DNA from: Porites lobata
Taxonomy: Eukaryota; Cnidaria; Anthozoa; Scleractinia; Poritidae
NCBI GenBank assembly: GCA_942486035.1
Contig: CALNXK010000014.1
Coordinates: forward strand, 4,098,501-4,162,500
Reading direction: 5' to 3'
Length of the DNA stretch: 64,000 nt
Part shown: one piece after another, positions 35,901 through 42,089 of the stretch
How positions within the stretch are numbered: the first letter of the stretch is position 1
Layout of the letters: each line of letters begins with the position of its first letter
Notes under the pieces: model-generated
The model's database searches: none
Seen by the model: only the letters and a program-made list of their open reading frames with translations
Told to the model about the DNA's origin: nothing
Made by a program: the position numbers and the translations under genes

Positions 35901-38791
35901 AGAATACAAATTGTTTGGTTCTCTTTCGAACCTTTTTTTTAGGATAACTACAAGAGATATCGCCAAGCTCTTGCCTCCTCTCCAACTCCGTCAGTTCCCT
36001 ACTTTGGTAAGTTCTTGCTTGACCACTTGAATCCCAGGTTATGCCTCTGGAATATGATGACTCACTTACCCAGTTCCTTTTTTTCCTCAAGGTATTTACA
36101 TGAAAGATCTCACCTTCATTGCGGAGGGAAACCCCGACTTTTTTAAAGGGGGACTGATCAATCTGACCAAGCGAAGACAGGCAAGTTACGTTAAAATCTT
36201 TCACGTTGGTTATCAGGCCAACTCCTACTTGGCCACCGAGCAAGCTTTCGGCCAAAGGATTGAGGGTTGGGGAGAGCTTTCTCGCAAGATAACGCTAACT
36301 CTTGTGGCGTAACTGTAGCATTTCCCTCCTCCGAAGTAGCTTGAGAACTCACGCTACAGTGTTAACACGGCCGGTTTCCTGAATTTCACTCAGCCATTCA
36401 GACAGATGTTCATTCATACGGTCTGTCTGCTAAAGGCTGGTTTTCACTAGCGTCGGAGTCGGAGTCGGAGTCGGAGCCGTAATCAGAAGCGTAGAGCTTA
36501 TGATCTAGTGAAAACAGCGTTCCAATTCCGCTTACGACTCCGTCGCTTACGTTCCGCTTATGATCTAGTGAAAACCAGGTTGTCGGAGTCGGGAGCAGAA
36601 GCAGAAGAACCAAGCCAATCACAAAGCGTGGGAACGTGCATTCTGATTGGCTTATCCTTCCGCTTCTGCTTCCGACTCCGACAATCTGGTTTTCACTAGA
36701 TCATAAGCGAAACGTAAGCGACGGAGTCGGAAGCGGAGTCGGAAGAAAATGGAAACGTTCTGATTCTTCTGACTCCGATTACGTCGTGCGTATGACTCCG
36801 CTTACGACTCCGATTTTTGATTTTCACTTGGTCATAAGCGCTCTTACGACTCCGCTTACGACTCCGCTTACGACTCCGACTCCGACTCAGACTCCGTCGC
36901 TAGTGAAAACCAGCCTTAAGCGGTCAGTCAGTCAGACAGTTGATCATTCAGACTGATAGTTGGTCATTCAGACGGTCTATCCGTTTATGTGTATATTCAC
37001 ACCTCAGTTACTACTTGCATGTAATTGTCTCTTACCTTATAGTAAATCTCTCTTCTTTTTTTTACATGACCATTTTTTTCAGATTTACCTTGTAATTGAC
37101 GAAATAAGACGTTTTCAAAAGGATGTCTATAATTTTCAAGAGGTGAGCCGGCAATACACTGAATAGAATCCATGAACGTAAACCAATTTCAGTCTACGTA
37201 AGCACTGTTTTTGCCATTTACACTTATGTCTATGACTAGTGCTATCAGTAAATAATCAGAATAATCTCTGCCTATGCTGTTACCCTTCCCTTTTATACAT
37301 CGCCATCATCATCTTCGTCATCACCAACAACAACAACGAGCTTTATTTGCATGCCATACAAACACATACAGTATTGCAAAAGCTATGCTTAGGAATCAAA
37401 ATTACAACACAGGGCAATTACGTTACTTTGATAACATCAAAACAAGCTGAAATACATTTTATGAATTGTATATTGATAAAGTAATAAGAAGAATTCATCA
37501 GTTCATTGATCAAACCGTTTATAGGTAATTGGGTAATAACTGGAATCAGAGTCGTGACTTAAAACTAAAAAAAATAACTTACAATAGACCTTTTTACCGA
37601 TACGGCGGCCATATTGAATTAATTCGATTTAAGGAGTATTATGGGATGCCCAGGGGCATTAGCACGATCCGTTGTATTCGCTTAGTATTGGAAATATGGT
37701 CTTTCAATGTATATTTCTCAGGATCATTTTTACATCGTTACACGGCACAACCGTCTTTTTCCCATTACGATCAAATTCTAAGAAAAAATGCCCCGAAAGG
37801 CGCTCGTAAATACAAAACGGGACGTGCTCATGCCCCCCTGGGCATCCCATAATATTCCTTAAATCTAATTTATTCAATATGGCCGCCGTATCGGTAAAAA
37901 GGTCTATTAAGACATAGGTAGTGAAAATCATGCGGGTCTAAATTCTAAATCATGTTTCTATCCATGTGTTAGTTAATGCAAATAAAATACCAAATTGAAA
38001 GGATTGGACCTTGGCAACTGGTGCTTTTAGCCGTTTATTGACACTCTATCCCGAGGGAAAGGACATTGGGAAGGCTGTGAGGGAATTTATTGACCAACTT
38101 AACAACCATACCACTTGCTTATTCATGTGTTATACAACGTACAAAATTGTAGTAGTTTCAGAGAAAATCATCGTAGTTACGAAAAGGAAGCCTGAAAAAA
38201 ACATTCAGGCTTGCCGGGATTTAAGTACCGGTGCGGCGCTCTTAACAATAGGCCATTTCCAAGTTCTCCCGGGCCTCTGTTTCAAACCGAGGGAAAGGTG
38301 CTCAGCCTTTGATATGGAAATCATTTTTCGTTCTCATGCAAGTAAAACTCATTTTCACAAGAAAGGTTGTGCACCTAGCTTCATTTTGAAAGTGAGGGTG
38401 TTTGGAACTCGGAAGTGGCCTATTGAGCTAGCAAGCCAACTGGGAGCTGGCTCTTGGAGCTGGTTATTAAAATAAAATTGGTTATTATACACGGGAAAGA
38501 TGAAGATGAAGTGATCAATATATGAATTTCATATTGTTTCAGGTATCTGAGGTCCGTGACTACCTCGCTAATGAGAAGATTCACACTGAAAAAGAATTGT
38601 ATGATATCTCTTGCCAATTCGAACCAGGCCTCCCGCGACGACACTCGGAGGCGGACAAGTCGACTGCGTTGCGTCCCGTCCCCCAGTTTAAGTCAAGTAC
38701 CGTTGGTCGAATGGCGGGAAAACGATGCATGAGTCTTTCCAGGAGTTCTACTGCTTTAGAACCTGATATCGGTCCGGATTCAACGTGTTAA
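2803..38791 (+). CDS. Multidomain Ras/Rap guanine nucleotide exchange factor: PTB, ankyrin, ARM-like, REM, talin-like FERM, CDC25 (34 exons)
   Basis: Thirty-four exons join with consistent phases into 2244 codons plus stop. Order by residue: PTB (about 55-190), Ser-rich linker, ankyrin repeats (about 484-625), linker (626-947), armadillo-like helices (about 950-1351), REM (about 1352-1515), talin-like FERM F2-F3 (about 1516-1668), linker (1669-1945), CDC25 catalytic domain (about 1946-2165), short Ser/Arg-rich tail. RasGEFs load GTP onto Ras-family GTPases; REM stabilises the CDC25 domain. PTB and talin-F3 folds bind NPxY-type tails, so recruitment to receptors or integrins is inferred. Exon coordinates are in the following entries. 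The weakest joint is exon 18 to 19: only the acceptor before 26162 keeps phase without an unseen exon. No standard gene name is known to me for this architecture. The window gives no transcript, so start and alternative splicing are unconfirmed. Confidence 0.92.
4649..5200. mobile_element. pogo/Tc1-like MITE
   Basis: Terminal inverted repeats are CAGTGGAACCTCTC at the left and GAGAGGTACCACTG at the right, each bounded by TA, the usual target-site duplication of the Tc1/mariner-pogo group. The interior carries repeated 'CCCCTGAATAGAGGTGTCCC'-type motifs and no transposase. Lies in intron 1. Confidence 0.8.
6107..7230 (+). CDS. Exon 2: end of PTB, long Ser/Arg-rich linker, start of ankyrin region
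   Basis: The acceptor is TTTCAG before 6107 and the donor GTGAGC after 7230; phase 2 at the 3' end. Residues 165-539. After the terminal PTB helix the sequence is strongly basic, then Ser/Thr-rich and probably disordered (SISSSERTRTNSEVSTTSTV and following). From about residue 484 it turns into an ankyrin repeat: LHSLITAVEKGNTGLVEQFL, then NLHDASRRSLLYYAVSLGDV. The frame upstream of the acceptor is open to 5954 but reads intron. Confidence 0.9.
7751..8259. mobile_element. Nested MITE with GGGCTTCTGATA ends
   Basis: The left end GGGCTTCTGATA and right end TATCAGAAGCCC are perfect inverted repeats. The interior contains repeated GCGAAAT/CGCGAAATTC motifs and stretches resembling each other on opposite strands. 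It is inside the larger element at 7627-8947, so it inserted later. Confidence 0.7.
8381..8799. mobile_element. Nested MITE with GGGGGCAC...TATGTGCCG ends
   Basis: The left part reads GGGGGGCACTTGGGTA followed by GGGTATGTGCCG, mirrored at the right by CGGCACATATCC and GTACCCAAACCCCC. The interior repeats GATACCCCGTTCTAG at least four times. A related element is at 56671-57050. Ends approximate. Confidence 0.6.
9090..10423 (+). CDS. Exons 3-4: ankyrin repeats
   Basis: Exon 3 is 9090-9221 and exon 4 is 10297-10423. Joined across AG|G they give GADINWEGPDDKSPLHVAAS, AGNRAVTQLLLWYGANVRAK and, in exon 4, CTPLHMSAGHRSKLEVSFLL followed by VEHGARIYENNIHGVRPVDL. TPLH/SPLH, GA(D/N) and LL--GA signatures mark three to four consecutive ankyrin repeats, counting the last part of exon 2. 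Ankyrin stacks are protein-interaction surfaces. Donors are GTAAGT in both exons. Confidence 0.92.
9545..9602 (+). repeat. Purine-rich low-complexity tract
   Basis: An almost pure A/G run built from AAAG and GAAGAGAAG units. No coding potential; intron 3. Confidence 0.6.
10861..12139 (+). CDS. Exons 5-6: long disordered linker with basic-Ser motifs
   Basis: Exon 5 is 10861-11176 and exon 6 is 11490-12139 (residues 626-947). After a helical start (ELKEMQRLLVQSACEAFAAT) the sequence is low complexity, rich in Ser, Arg, Gln and Glu. Motifs such as RSNSGAS (about 651-657) and RRSSSLCSMSGG (about 690-701) look like basophilic kinase or 14-3-3 sites and recur later in exon 9. Exon 6 shows no domain. 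Donors are GTGAGT and GTATGT. Confidence 0.88.
12195..12350 (-). mobile_element. Degenerate tRNA-derived SINE, copy 1
   Basis: On the minus strand it begins with a decayed tRNA-like head containing TAGCTCAATTGGTAGAGCAC (A box) and continues into a body shared with the element at 12430-12600. The B box is no longer clear. Intron 6. Confidence 0.5.
12430..12600 (-). mobile_element. tRNA-derived SINE, copy 2
   Basis: The head at 12513-12584 reads on the minus strand GGCTTGCTAGCTCAATGGGT, then AGAGCACTGCAGCAG, a B box GGTTCAAATCC and closes with ACAAGCC. It is 72 nt, the length of a tRNA, but the acceptor stem has a mismatch at pair 7, the base before the anticodon is C and the T stem is broken, so a functional tRNA is unlikely. 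The body continues to about 12430. Confidence 0.65.
12725..12872. mobile_element. Degenerate 'TGGATAGCGCTATCCA' MITE copy
   Basis: Shows GTTATTCAAAAGCTGGATAA at one end and ATTTGAACAACGAGGGCC at the other, matching the better copy at 28786-28926 in decayed form. Intron 6. Confidence 0.45.
12972..19612 (+). CDS. Exons 7-14: armadillo/HEAT-like helical repeat region
   Basis: Exons: 12972-13232, 13826-13915, 14340-14758, 15428-15559, 16996-17104, 18544-18602, 19045-19127, 19552-19612 (residues 948-1351). Repeated amphipathic helices resemble ARM repeats, clearest in exons 11-13: PLSLLLETLSDGNPEIVMYC, then TATLANIAMTVDNHMQ, GGVDGLKQMLSYGDARVRYH and AARGLIYLGC. Exon 9 carries a Ser-rich insertion within the helical region with RNNSGAS and KKNSICSMGSS. 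For exon 11 the first AG (before 16980) would give an in-frame stop, so the second AG (before 16996) is used. ARM solenoids bind partner proteins; which partner is unknown. Confidence 0.82.
13605..13673. mobile_element. Short foldback, TAGCCTGTGTACAGACGCCCC ends
   Basis: A 69-bp sequence starting TAGCCTGTGTACAGAC and ending CTGTAGACAGGCTA. A related one is at 63751-63836. Intron 7. Confidence 0.55.
13985..14311. mobile_element. MITE related to 23070-23421, opposite orientation
   Basis: The right end TACAACCTAAAGCTCTCTA and internal blocks (TAGAGACCC near 14035, TTGATAACTTG, AAAATGACGCTG, CTCGTACTCGTAGTCG) match in order the reverse complement of the element at 23070-23421. Left end approximate. 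Intron 8. Confidence 0.5.
15824..16870. mobile_element. Palindrome-rich MITE cluster ('CAGTGGAAATC...TTACGTGCGTAAA')
   Basis: Repeated alternating-strand units: TTTCCACTGTCGCGTAATTT, CGTGCGTAAATAAAATA, TACATTGCCTCTATTTCATT and the complement of each, at least four times. Outer edges read GGTGGATTTCCACTGTCGC and GCGACAGTGGAAATCAACC, an inverted pair. Looks like several copies of one foldback element nested or joined head to head. Intron 10. Confidence 0.65.
16488..16711. mobile_element. MITE with GAGCTTAAGCAACGAGAACG ends, nested
   Basis: Left GAGCTTAAGCAACGAGAACG and right CGTTCTCGACGCTTAAGGTC are inverted copies. Inserted into the palindromic cluster 15824-16870; same end type as the element at 17184-17547. 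Confidence 0.6.
17184..17547. mobile_element. MITE with GGAGCTTAAGCAACAACGAC ends
   Basis: The left end GGAGCTTAAGCAACAACGAC and the right end GACGTCGTTGCTTAAACTCCC are imperfect inverted repeats. About 364 bp, no coding capacity. Intron 11. Confidence 0.7.
18364..18391 (+). repeat. Short tandem repeat, GGTGGGCA unit
   Basis: GGTGGGCA is present three times in a row within intron 11, next to exon 12. Confidence 0.6.
19791..19934. mobile_element. 144-bp MITE with TACCCTGGGTGCCAGAGACT ends
   Basis: Left TACCCTGGGTGCCAGAGAC and right TGTGGTACCCAGGGTA are imperfect inverted repeats. Intron 14. Confidence 0.6.
20120..20167 (+). repeat. (AAAAC)n low-complexity tract
   Basis: An A-rich run with repeated AAAAAC units in intron 14, about 80 bases before exon 15. 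Confidence 0.75.
20245..22450 (+). CDS. Exons 15-17: RasGEF N-terminal (REM) domain
   Basis: Exons: 20245-20475, 21369-21531, 22355-22450 (residues about 1352-1515). The signature segments are GASIEKIVEIITNNP, then TEDQIVDFLLTTYRSFVHAT and ILMRLLLHRF, followed in exon 16 by LHIHLMRLWTAWLDNFPEDF. The DFLLTTYRSF block is typical of REM domains, which pack against the CDC25 domain. Here some 430 residues including a FERM-like segment separate it from the catalytic domain, far more than in SOS or RasGRF-type proteins. Confidence 0.9.
21562..21606 (+). repeat. Partial duplicate of the end of exon 16
   Basis: Forty-five bases beginning CTTGATAACTACCTCGAAG repeat, with few changes, the last 45 bases of exon 16 (21487-21531) exactly 75 bases downstream, hence in frame. 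The copy ends GCAGGAG where the real exon has GCGGTACGC, so it lacks a GT donor and probably is not spliced on its own. Confidence 0.8.
21701..22256. mobile_element. MITE with ~38-bp inverted ends (AGAGTTTTAGATCCGAG)
   Basis: The left end AGAGTTTTAGATCCGAGTTT continues CCGCGAACCTCTAACCGC; the right end is its near-perfect reverse complement ending CTCGGATCTAAAACTCT. No open frame of note. Intron 16. Confidence 0.8.
22755..29013 (+). CDS. Exons 18-22: talin-like FERM F2-F3 segment
   Basis: Exons: 22755-22829, 26162-26275, 27165-27260, 27699-27817, 28959-29013 (residues about 1516-1668). Exon 19 reads MTERNAKHNFIDYCQAMAGY then GCQFYKLK, matching the end of FERM F2 and first strand of F3. Exons 20-21 read PKKLTVLDDKTK then AVIGTWQLKELKRWRLSADE; the DxKTK...I--W-L---KRW pattern is that of the talin F3 (PTB-like) subdomain. 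Exon 22 ends with the closing F3 helix. No ubiquitin-like F1 lobe is apparent. Exon 19's acceptor is poor in pyrimidines (AAG before 26162); the alternative AG eight bases upstream puts a stop in the phase required by exon 18, so an unseen small exon is possible. Confidence 0.75.
23070..23421. mobile_element. MITE with AGACAGCTTTAGATTCGG ends
   Basis: Left GACAGCTTTAGATTCGGAGA and right TCCTCAAATCTAAAGCTCTC are imperfect inverted repeats. Intron 18. Confidence 0.6.
23707..23868. mobile_element. Palindromic MITE (AATAGCATGATTTGTA ends)
   Basis: ATAGCATGATTTGTAGTGAT at the left is mirrored by ACGTACAAATCATGCTAT at the right. Inner blocks TTTGGCTTAAATACCACGAG and CTCGTAATATTTCAAAACTG also occur inverted. 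A related sequence may extend to about 23990. Intron 18. Confidence 0.65.
24744..24840. repeat. Foldback repeat within a retroelement-like stretch
   Basis: GATGTGAAGAACTATGCAGA and CTGCATAATTCTTCACATC are inverted copies enclosing about 55 bases. Together with 24841-25036 it may form the end of a retroposed element. Intron 18. Confidence 0.55.
24841..25036 (+). mobile_element. Possible 3' end of a non-LTR retroposon
   Basis: The stretch ends AAATAAATAAAG followed by (TGT)n, the form of a poly(A)-signal-plus-microsatellite tail seen in many LINE-like elements. No reverse transcriptase frame is left. Low certainty. Confidence 0.35.
25541..26006. mobile_element. MITE with TAATAGACCTTA ends
   Basis: Left TAATAGACCTTAATCATGAT and right ACCTTGAATAAGGTCTATTA are inverted, and beyond them CCCGCCATCTTT is mirrored by AAAGATGGCGGG. 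A further inner pair is CGCGGTCGAGTTTG (25669) and CAAACTCGACCGCG (25880). Intron 18. Ends resemble those at 37583-37908 and 38247-38424. Confidence 0.8.
26300..26745. repeat. GGAGTTATTTTAACTCC palindromic repeat field
   Basis: Dozens of GGAGTTA/TAACTCC half-sites alternate over about 450 bases, many forming perfect short palindromes (GGAGTTATTTTAACTCC). Two longer segments, each containing AAAAAGGAGTT...CTGTACCTAAAATTTTTACTCC, repeat about 210 bases apart. Lies in intron 19, starting 25 bases after exon 19. Confidence 0.8.
28640..28785 (-). mobile_element. tRNA-derived SINE fragment
   Basis: On the minus strand a tRNA-like head near 28720-28782 reads GAGCAGAGCGGGCAGGACTC, GCAATCCGGAGGTCCC, then B box GGGTTCGAGTTC. 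The head abuts the MITE at 28786. Ends uncertain. Intron 21. Confidence 0.5.
28786..28926. mobile_element. Palindromic MITE (TGGATAGCGCTATCCACC)
   Basis: GGTTCAAAAGATGGATAGCG continues CTATCCACCGG; the other end has CTGGATAGCGCTATCCACC then TTTTGAACAACTGGGGCC. Each half also contains the self-complementary core GATAGCGCTATC. Lies 33 bases upstream of exon 22. Confidence 0.75.
30120..32861 (+). CDS. Exons 23-25: Ser/Gly/Pro-rich linker before the catalytic domain
   Basis: Exons: 30120-30438, 31693-31860, 32513-32861 (residues about 1669-1946). It begins ILAGQDFSPWSKYAEENEVW, still possibly folded with the FERM segment, then becomes disordered, with KRKSSFKLSSS and a SSLGSDSPCSSGQLTPTPPQ stretch offering proline-directed kinase or SH3-type sites. 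It ends DAELPGFDRRDFS, leading straight into the CDC25 domain. All splice sites are GT-AG. Confidence 0.87.
30860..31125. repeat. GGGGGCTTATA-type repeat
   Basis: Degenerate units containing GGGGGCTCATATCCGGGGAG, GGGGGCTTATATTC and GCCTATAACTGGGGATGGGG recur. It may be a decayed MITE; ends not resolved. Intron 23. Confidence 0.4.
33330..38791 (+). CDS. Exons 26-34: CDC25-type RasGEF catalytic domain and C-terminal tail
   Basis: Exons: 33330-33391, 33868-33992, 34524-34613, 34906-35001, 35275-35334, 35943-36006, 36092-36180, 37083-37142, 38543-38791 (TAA at 38789-38791). Conserved blocks are intact: PYDLLQYPKELARQITLIDH, VADRFNQLSTWVAATIV, NFNAVMAIVVAALGSAPVRR L, and YFGIYMKDLTFIAEGNPDFF followed by GLINLTKRRQI. 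These match the structurally conserved regions of Ras/Rap exchange factors, so catalytic activity is expected. A basic GKKRKV stretch sits in the loop encoded by exon 27. The tail (about 2166-2244) is Ser/Arg-rich (PRRHSEADKS, SLSRSSTALE). Exon 32 ends at a GC donor. Specificity for Ras or Rap cannot be told from the sequence. Confidence 0.95.
33594..33854. mobile_element. pogo-like MITE, degraded right end
   Basis: Begins TA|CATTGGAACCCGCTCTACGG and ends near GTCCGAATTAACCAGGTTTC, the same type as 47077-47563. Multiple GGACAG and TACGGAC motifs inside. It ends a few bases before exon 27 at 33868. Confidence 0.55.
36181..37082 (+). other. GC-AG intron (intron 32)
   Basis: The exon ends CGAAGACAG at 36180 and is followed by GCAAGT. 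The acceptor is the normal TTTTTTTCAG before 37083. No GT nearby keeps the conserved KRRQ|IYLVIDE junction of the RasGEF domain. The +1 to +6 bases GCAAGT otherwise fit the U1 consensus, as expected for functional GC donors. Confidence 0.85.
36433..36917. mobile_element. MITE with AAGGCTGGTTTTCACTAGCG ends and GGAGTCGG repeats
   Basis: Left AAGGCTGGTTTTCACTAGCG and right CGCTAGTGAAAACCAGCCTT are inverted repeats. Inside are GGAGTC and GACTCC runs and three or four copies of CTAGATCATAAGC or its complement. It sits in the GC-AG intron 32. Confidence 0.8.
37300..37480 (-). mobile_element. Possible non-LTR retroposon 3' end
   Basis: On the minus strand GCATGCAAATAAAGCTCGTT is followed by (GTT)n and GATGATGACGAAGATGATG, again a polyadenylation-signal plus microsatellite tail. 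No protein is recognisable. Confidence 0.3.
37583..37908. mobile_element. MITE with ~75-bp inverted ends (AATAGACCTTTTTACCGATA)
   Basis: AATAGACCTTTTTACCGATA, CGGCGGCCATATTGAAT and ATGGGATGCCCAGGGGC at the left are mirrored in the same order at the right, ending GGTCTATT. Inverted repeats of about 75 bp around a 180-bp centre. Intron 33. Confidence 0.85.
38200..38460 (-). mobile_element. tRNA-SINE head split by a MITE
   Basis: Fragments 38200-38246 (CAGGCTTGCCGGGATTTAAG and on) and 38425-38460 (TGAGCTAGCAAGCCAACTGG) are the two halves of the tRNA-like head seen intact at 12513-12584. The break falls where the MITE at 38247-38424 inserted. Intron 33. Confidence 0.7.
38247..38424. mobile_element. 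178-bp MITE with AATAGGCCATTTCCAAGTTC ends
   Basis: Left AATAGGCCATTTCCAAGTTC and right GAACTCGGAAGTGGCCTATT are inverted with two mismatches. Inserted into a SINE, which gives the order of events. Confidence 0.8.
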
Positions 38792-38975
38792 GGTCATTGG
38801 TAGGAATGGCGGGAAAACAATGCATGAGCTGTGTTGCATGGTCCTGACTCAGCGTGCTTACGTCATAATGCCGGTTGCTGAAAATGGCGGGGAAACGGTG
38901 CTTGAGTTTATCAAGAAGTTCCACAGCTTAAAAACTGATATTGGTTCGCATTAAATATGTTAACGTGACGTCGTT
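38705..38975 (+). repeat. Decayed tandem repeat starting in the last coding exon
   Basis: A unit beginning CGAATGGCGGGAAAACGATG and ending ATTCAACGTGTTAA in the final exon recurs, with changes, from about 38802 (GGAATGGCGGGAAAACAATG, shorter) and 38883 (AAATGGCGGGGAAACGGTG to ATTAAATATGTTAACG). The stop codon of the RasGEF gene lies at the end of the first unit. Confidence 0.75.
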
Positions 38976-41220
38976 AACACGAGATGTCAGTTATAGGTGG
39001 TTCGATTGTATATATGTGAATGAAGATGAAAATTAATTGGAGAAAATATTCTATCTGGGAGACCAAACTGTCAATATGCGATTAGTGTATAAAAGTGTTG
39101 TCAAGGATTTGTCTCCTTATATTTTGATATGGTTATTTCAAGTTGGGAATCTTGAAGATATTTGAGCTTCCAAGAAGATATTCATTGCAATGAAATAGAC
39201 TCGTTGTAAATATTTTAGTAAGTTATTATTGATGTTTATAATATTTTATATCGCTGCATTGATCAATGTTTGCGCGAAATCTGTATTCTCACGTTACAGC
39301 CATCGCTTGGAAATTGAAAATTCCACTCACTTTCGTCTTTTCATCTTTGATCCCAGACCTGTTAACTTGACATAGGGTAGAAAAATGCAGGCTCCTTATC
39401 AATGTTTCGAGCCTTTGAGGACAAAAGCGTATGAAACTTGATAATTGGTCGTAACACGCCAAGACGTGATGTTTTTAGATCCCTCTGGTCAGAATAGAAG
39501 CTGGAGCTATCGAATTACTTTAATTAATGTTTAAAAAAAACATCGCGGTGTGTGGGAACCTCCACTCCTAAATCAAATGGAGCTAAAATGGTTTTTTGAG
39601 AGTAATTTGAGCATTTGATACTTCTGACAAGTGCAAAGTGAATTTCGGAATTGAAATTAAAGTTCCTGAGCGCCGCAATGTTGATTTGCTAGCAGCAACC
39701 AGTTGACTTCATAATTTTCAAGCAAGAGGCATTTTGTTTCGACTTCTCATTATGCTTTAGATTCCTTTCCTAACGGGTTAATAATTTGCTATAGCAGTGG
39801 AAGTTGTCTATTTTAAAAATGGGCTAGGTGAGGCTATTTACTGTCTTCTTGAAAAGCTAGAACGTGTCTTCACATCAATTAAATTTCAAAAATAATTGTC
39901 GAATTTTTGTTGTTCAAGACTTTGTGTAGGCATTTAAACTGTTTCCTGTCGTTTGTTGCAAAGGATGGATATGGTCTAAAACTTGAAAAAATTGGGCCAA
40001 CACCAGCAAAAATCAGCAAAAAAAGTATCATGATTGGTGCTCTCTGATGGAATGATATGATATCTGATGTTTGATATCTTCTTCATAACTCCAGAAGAAC
40101 ATTTTTTGCATGAGTGAAGTACTAAGTAATGACTAAAGCACAGAATTGACCTAAAACAACAATGGCCTCGTAGCATAGCTCCTTAATGTCTGTACAGAAC
40201 TGCTCCGAGGCGACTACAAACAAACGACGTTTAGTACAGCTTGCGCCCCATTCTTTACTTGTTTGTTTGTTTGTTTTCATCTTGTGACAGTGTATCTTCT
40301 GGCGCCATCTTTAATATCAGTTCAGTCAATATTCCTTTCTTTCGATGCAGTTTGATTCTAAACAACTTATGTTACGTAAACAACATAATTGGTCAGCTCA
40401 ATCGGTAATTTAATGACAAATTAAGCTGGATCCCCAGTAGGAGGTTACTCTAATTAATGACCCTTTCTTAACTATGTTTGTTGTCGGAAATACATGTGAA
40501 ATGTAGACAGAAAAGTAATAACAGATTAAGTTAGAAGTGTTTTGCTTTAAAGAGGCCATTGCGTAGCACAGTTTTTAGTTCATGGAACATTTTCCACCCA
40601 TTCCCTGTCGGCTGAAAATTCAGCTGGATCGTTGGACTACCAACCGCTCAAATTCAATCCACAAATAAAAATCAGGAAGTGCGTTAAAATTTCTTTGCTT
40701 GATATGCGATGACTTTTCACGCTTTCAAGTAAATTAAGAAGAAGCCTATTAGGTGGTAGTGATCTCTCTTTAAATGGAGGTCGTGTGGACAGAAGTCTGT
40801 CAAGTATATTTTGAGATTAAGTATTTTTGTATTTACACAATTTCAGTCTCACTCGTGCTTGGCGTCATCAAATAAATATTCTTATTGAAGTGGCAGTTGT
40901 GTCATATTATGGGCAAACAGTAGTCCGCTAACGAAACGGCCGCGAAGGCAATGATAACAGCAAAGCAAATTCACCCTAACAAAAGAAAGTTTCCAGTAAC
41001 AACTTGGTCACATTCCACATTTGGGCGAAATTTTACCCTAAGGTATCTGGTGTCTCACAAAGTGGCTTTATGTTTATTATTATCTCGCAGTATAGAACTT
41101 TGGAATGCTGTGCACATTATGAGTAGTATAGGGCCCATAACGTAACCTACACCACTTGAGAAGCTATGCTTAGAAGTAAGAAAAGGTCGGTATGAAACCT
41201 ATACGATCCTAATATACATA
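38792..41220 (+). other. 3' flank of the RasGEF gene, no further gene seen
   Basis: Apart from the decayed repeat next to the stop codon I see no conserved frame. AATAAA-type signals occur near 40666 and 40870 and could serve as poly(A) signals, but the transcript end cannot be fixed from sequence. Confidence 0.4.
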
Positions 41221-41450
41221 ATGATATGAATCTTTCTACTTAAAAAGCCAATTTAGAATATGATTAAATTCTTATACTCATTACATGATGATAAACTTAT
41301 CTCTACCAGAAGCCTATTTGGAAAATTATTCAGTTTTTATACTCTCATTATCTCTTTAATATATACCTAAACGAGGCCATCATAATGTGGTTATCTCTAC
41401 TAAAGCCTATTTAGAATAATATCAAACTCTAATACTCTAAAAAATCTAAG
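41220..41450 (+). repeat. Degenerate tandem repeat, ~80-115 bp unit
   Basis: Three units contain TCTCTAC(T/C)A-AAGCCTATTT followed by AGAATA-TAT-AAA and CTTATACTC. AT-rich, non-coding. Confidence 0.5.
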
Positions 41451-41527
41451 TAAAGACATCAGCAAACTTGTGTTTCTGGATTTCTAGAGAAAAAAACCCC
41501 TAAAAACTGGAGTCCTTAGCGCCCTAA

Positions 41528-42019
41528 CTAAGTATTTATCTTAAATGTTCTGGCAATGTTTAAAGTGTGTGAGATGACCGACTTCTGCATCCGCCCAAGT
41601 ACGCCCCGTACTCTCGCTCCTAGTAGCTTCCTCACCGACCTCTCTAAGTGTTTAGAGTAACCACCCTGTACGTCAATTACTACGTTGTACTGTTCAACCC
41701 TGTACCCATTGTATCTCTGCTTCAGCTCCCACATCATGGGCCCATACTTGAGTGTCTTTTCCTCATCTTTCTTAGCTCTACTCTCAATCCATGGGCAGCT
41801 CATTTCAATTGTGCAGACTTCTTTCCTCTCGTGGCTGATAAGTCGCGCGTCGATCCGATTTGCTCTAACTTCGTTGTGCTCTGCATAGATGGGAATATCC
41901 CAAAACGCCTCACTCGTGGTGTTCTGGTAGGCTGGTTTTGGCATGACAGGTGAGTACCATGGTGGAACCTCTTCTATTAACCGATGCTCTTGCAGGAGCT
42001 CAAAAAACAGAATCATCAA
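41528..42019 (-). pseudogene. 3' fragment of a non-LTR retrotransposon with restriction-like endonuclease
   Basis: The minus-strand frame carries FWDIPIYAEHNEVRANRIDA, then RLISHERKEVCTIEMSCPWI and YGPMMWELKQRYNGYRVEQY, ending RMQKSVISHTLNIARTFKIN. This is the C-terminal end of cnidarian reverse-transcriptase proteins of the type that carry a restriction-enzyme-like endonuclease; the RxDA...E-SCP spacing fits its active site. There is no RT domain upstream, so the copy is 5'-truncated. Its upstream end meets the ATT microsatellite at 42033. Family assignment is from recognition only. Confidence 0.7.
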
Positions 42020-42032
42020 AGTTGCATTATGC

Positions 42033-42037
42033 CTGTA

Positions 42038-42089
<52 letters not shown>

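Noticed and set aside
36433..36917. CRISPR-like or satellite array because of repeated GGAGTCGG units
   Set aside because: The units are irregular, occur on both strands and are enclosed by clear transposon-like inverted ends.
36433..36917. piggyBac assignment from a TTAA-like edge
   Set aside because: TTAA is visible only at the right edge; the left edge reads CTAAAGG, so the duplication is not shown.
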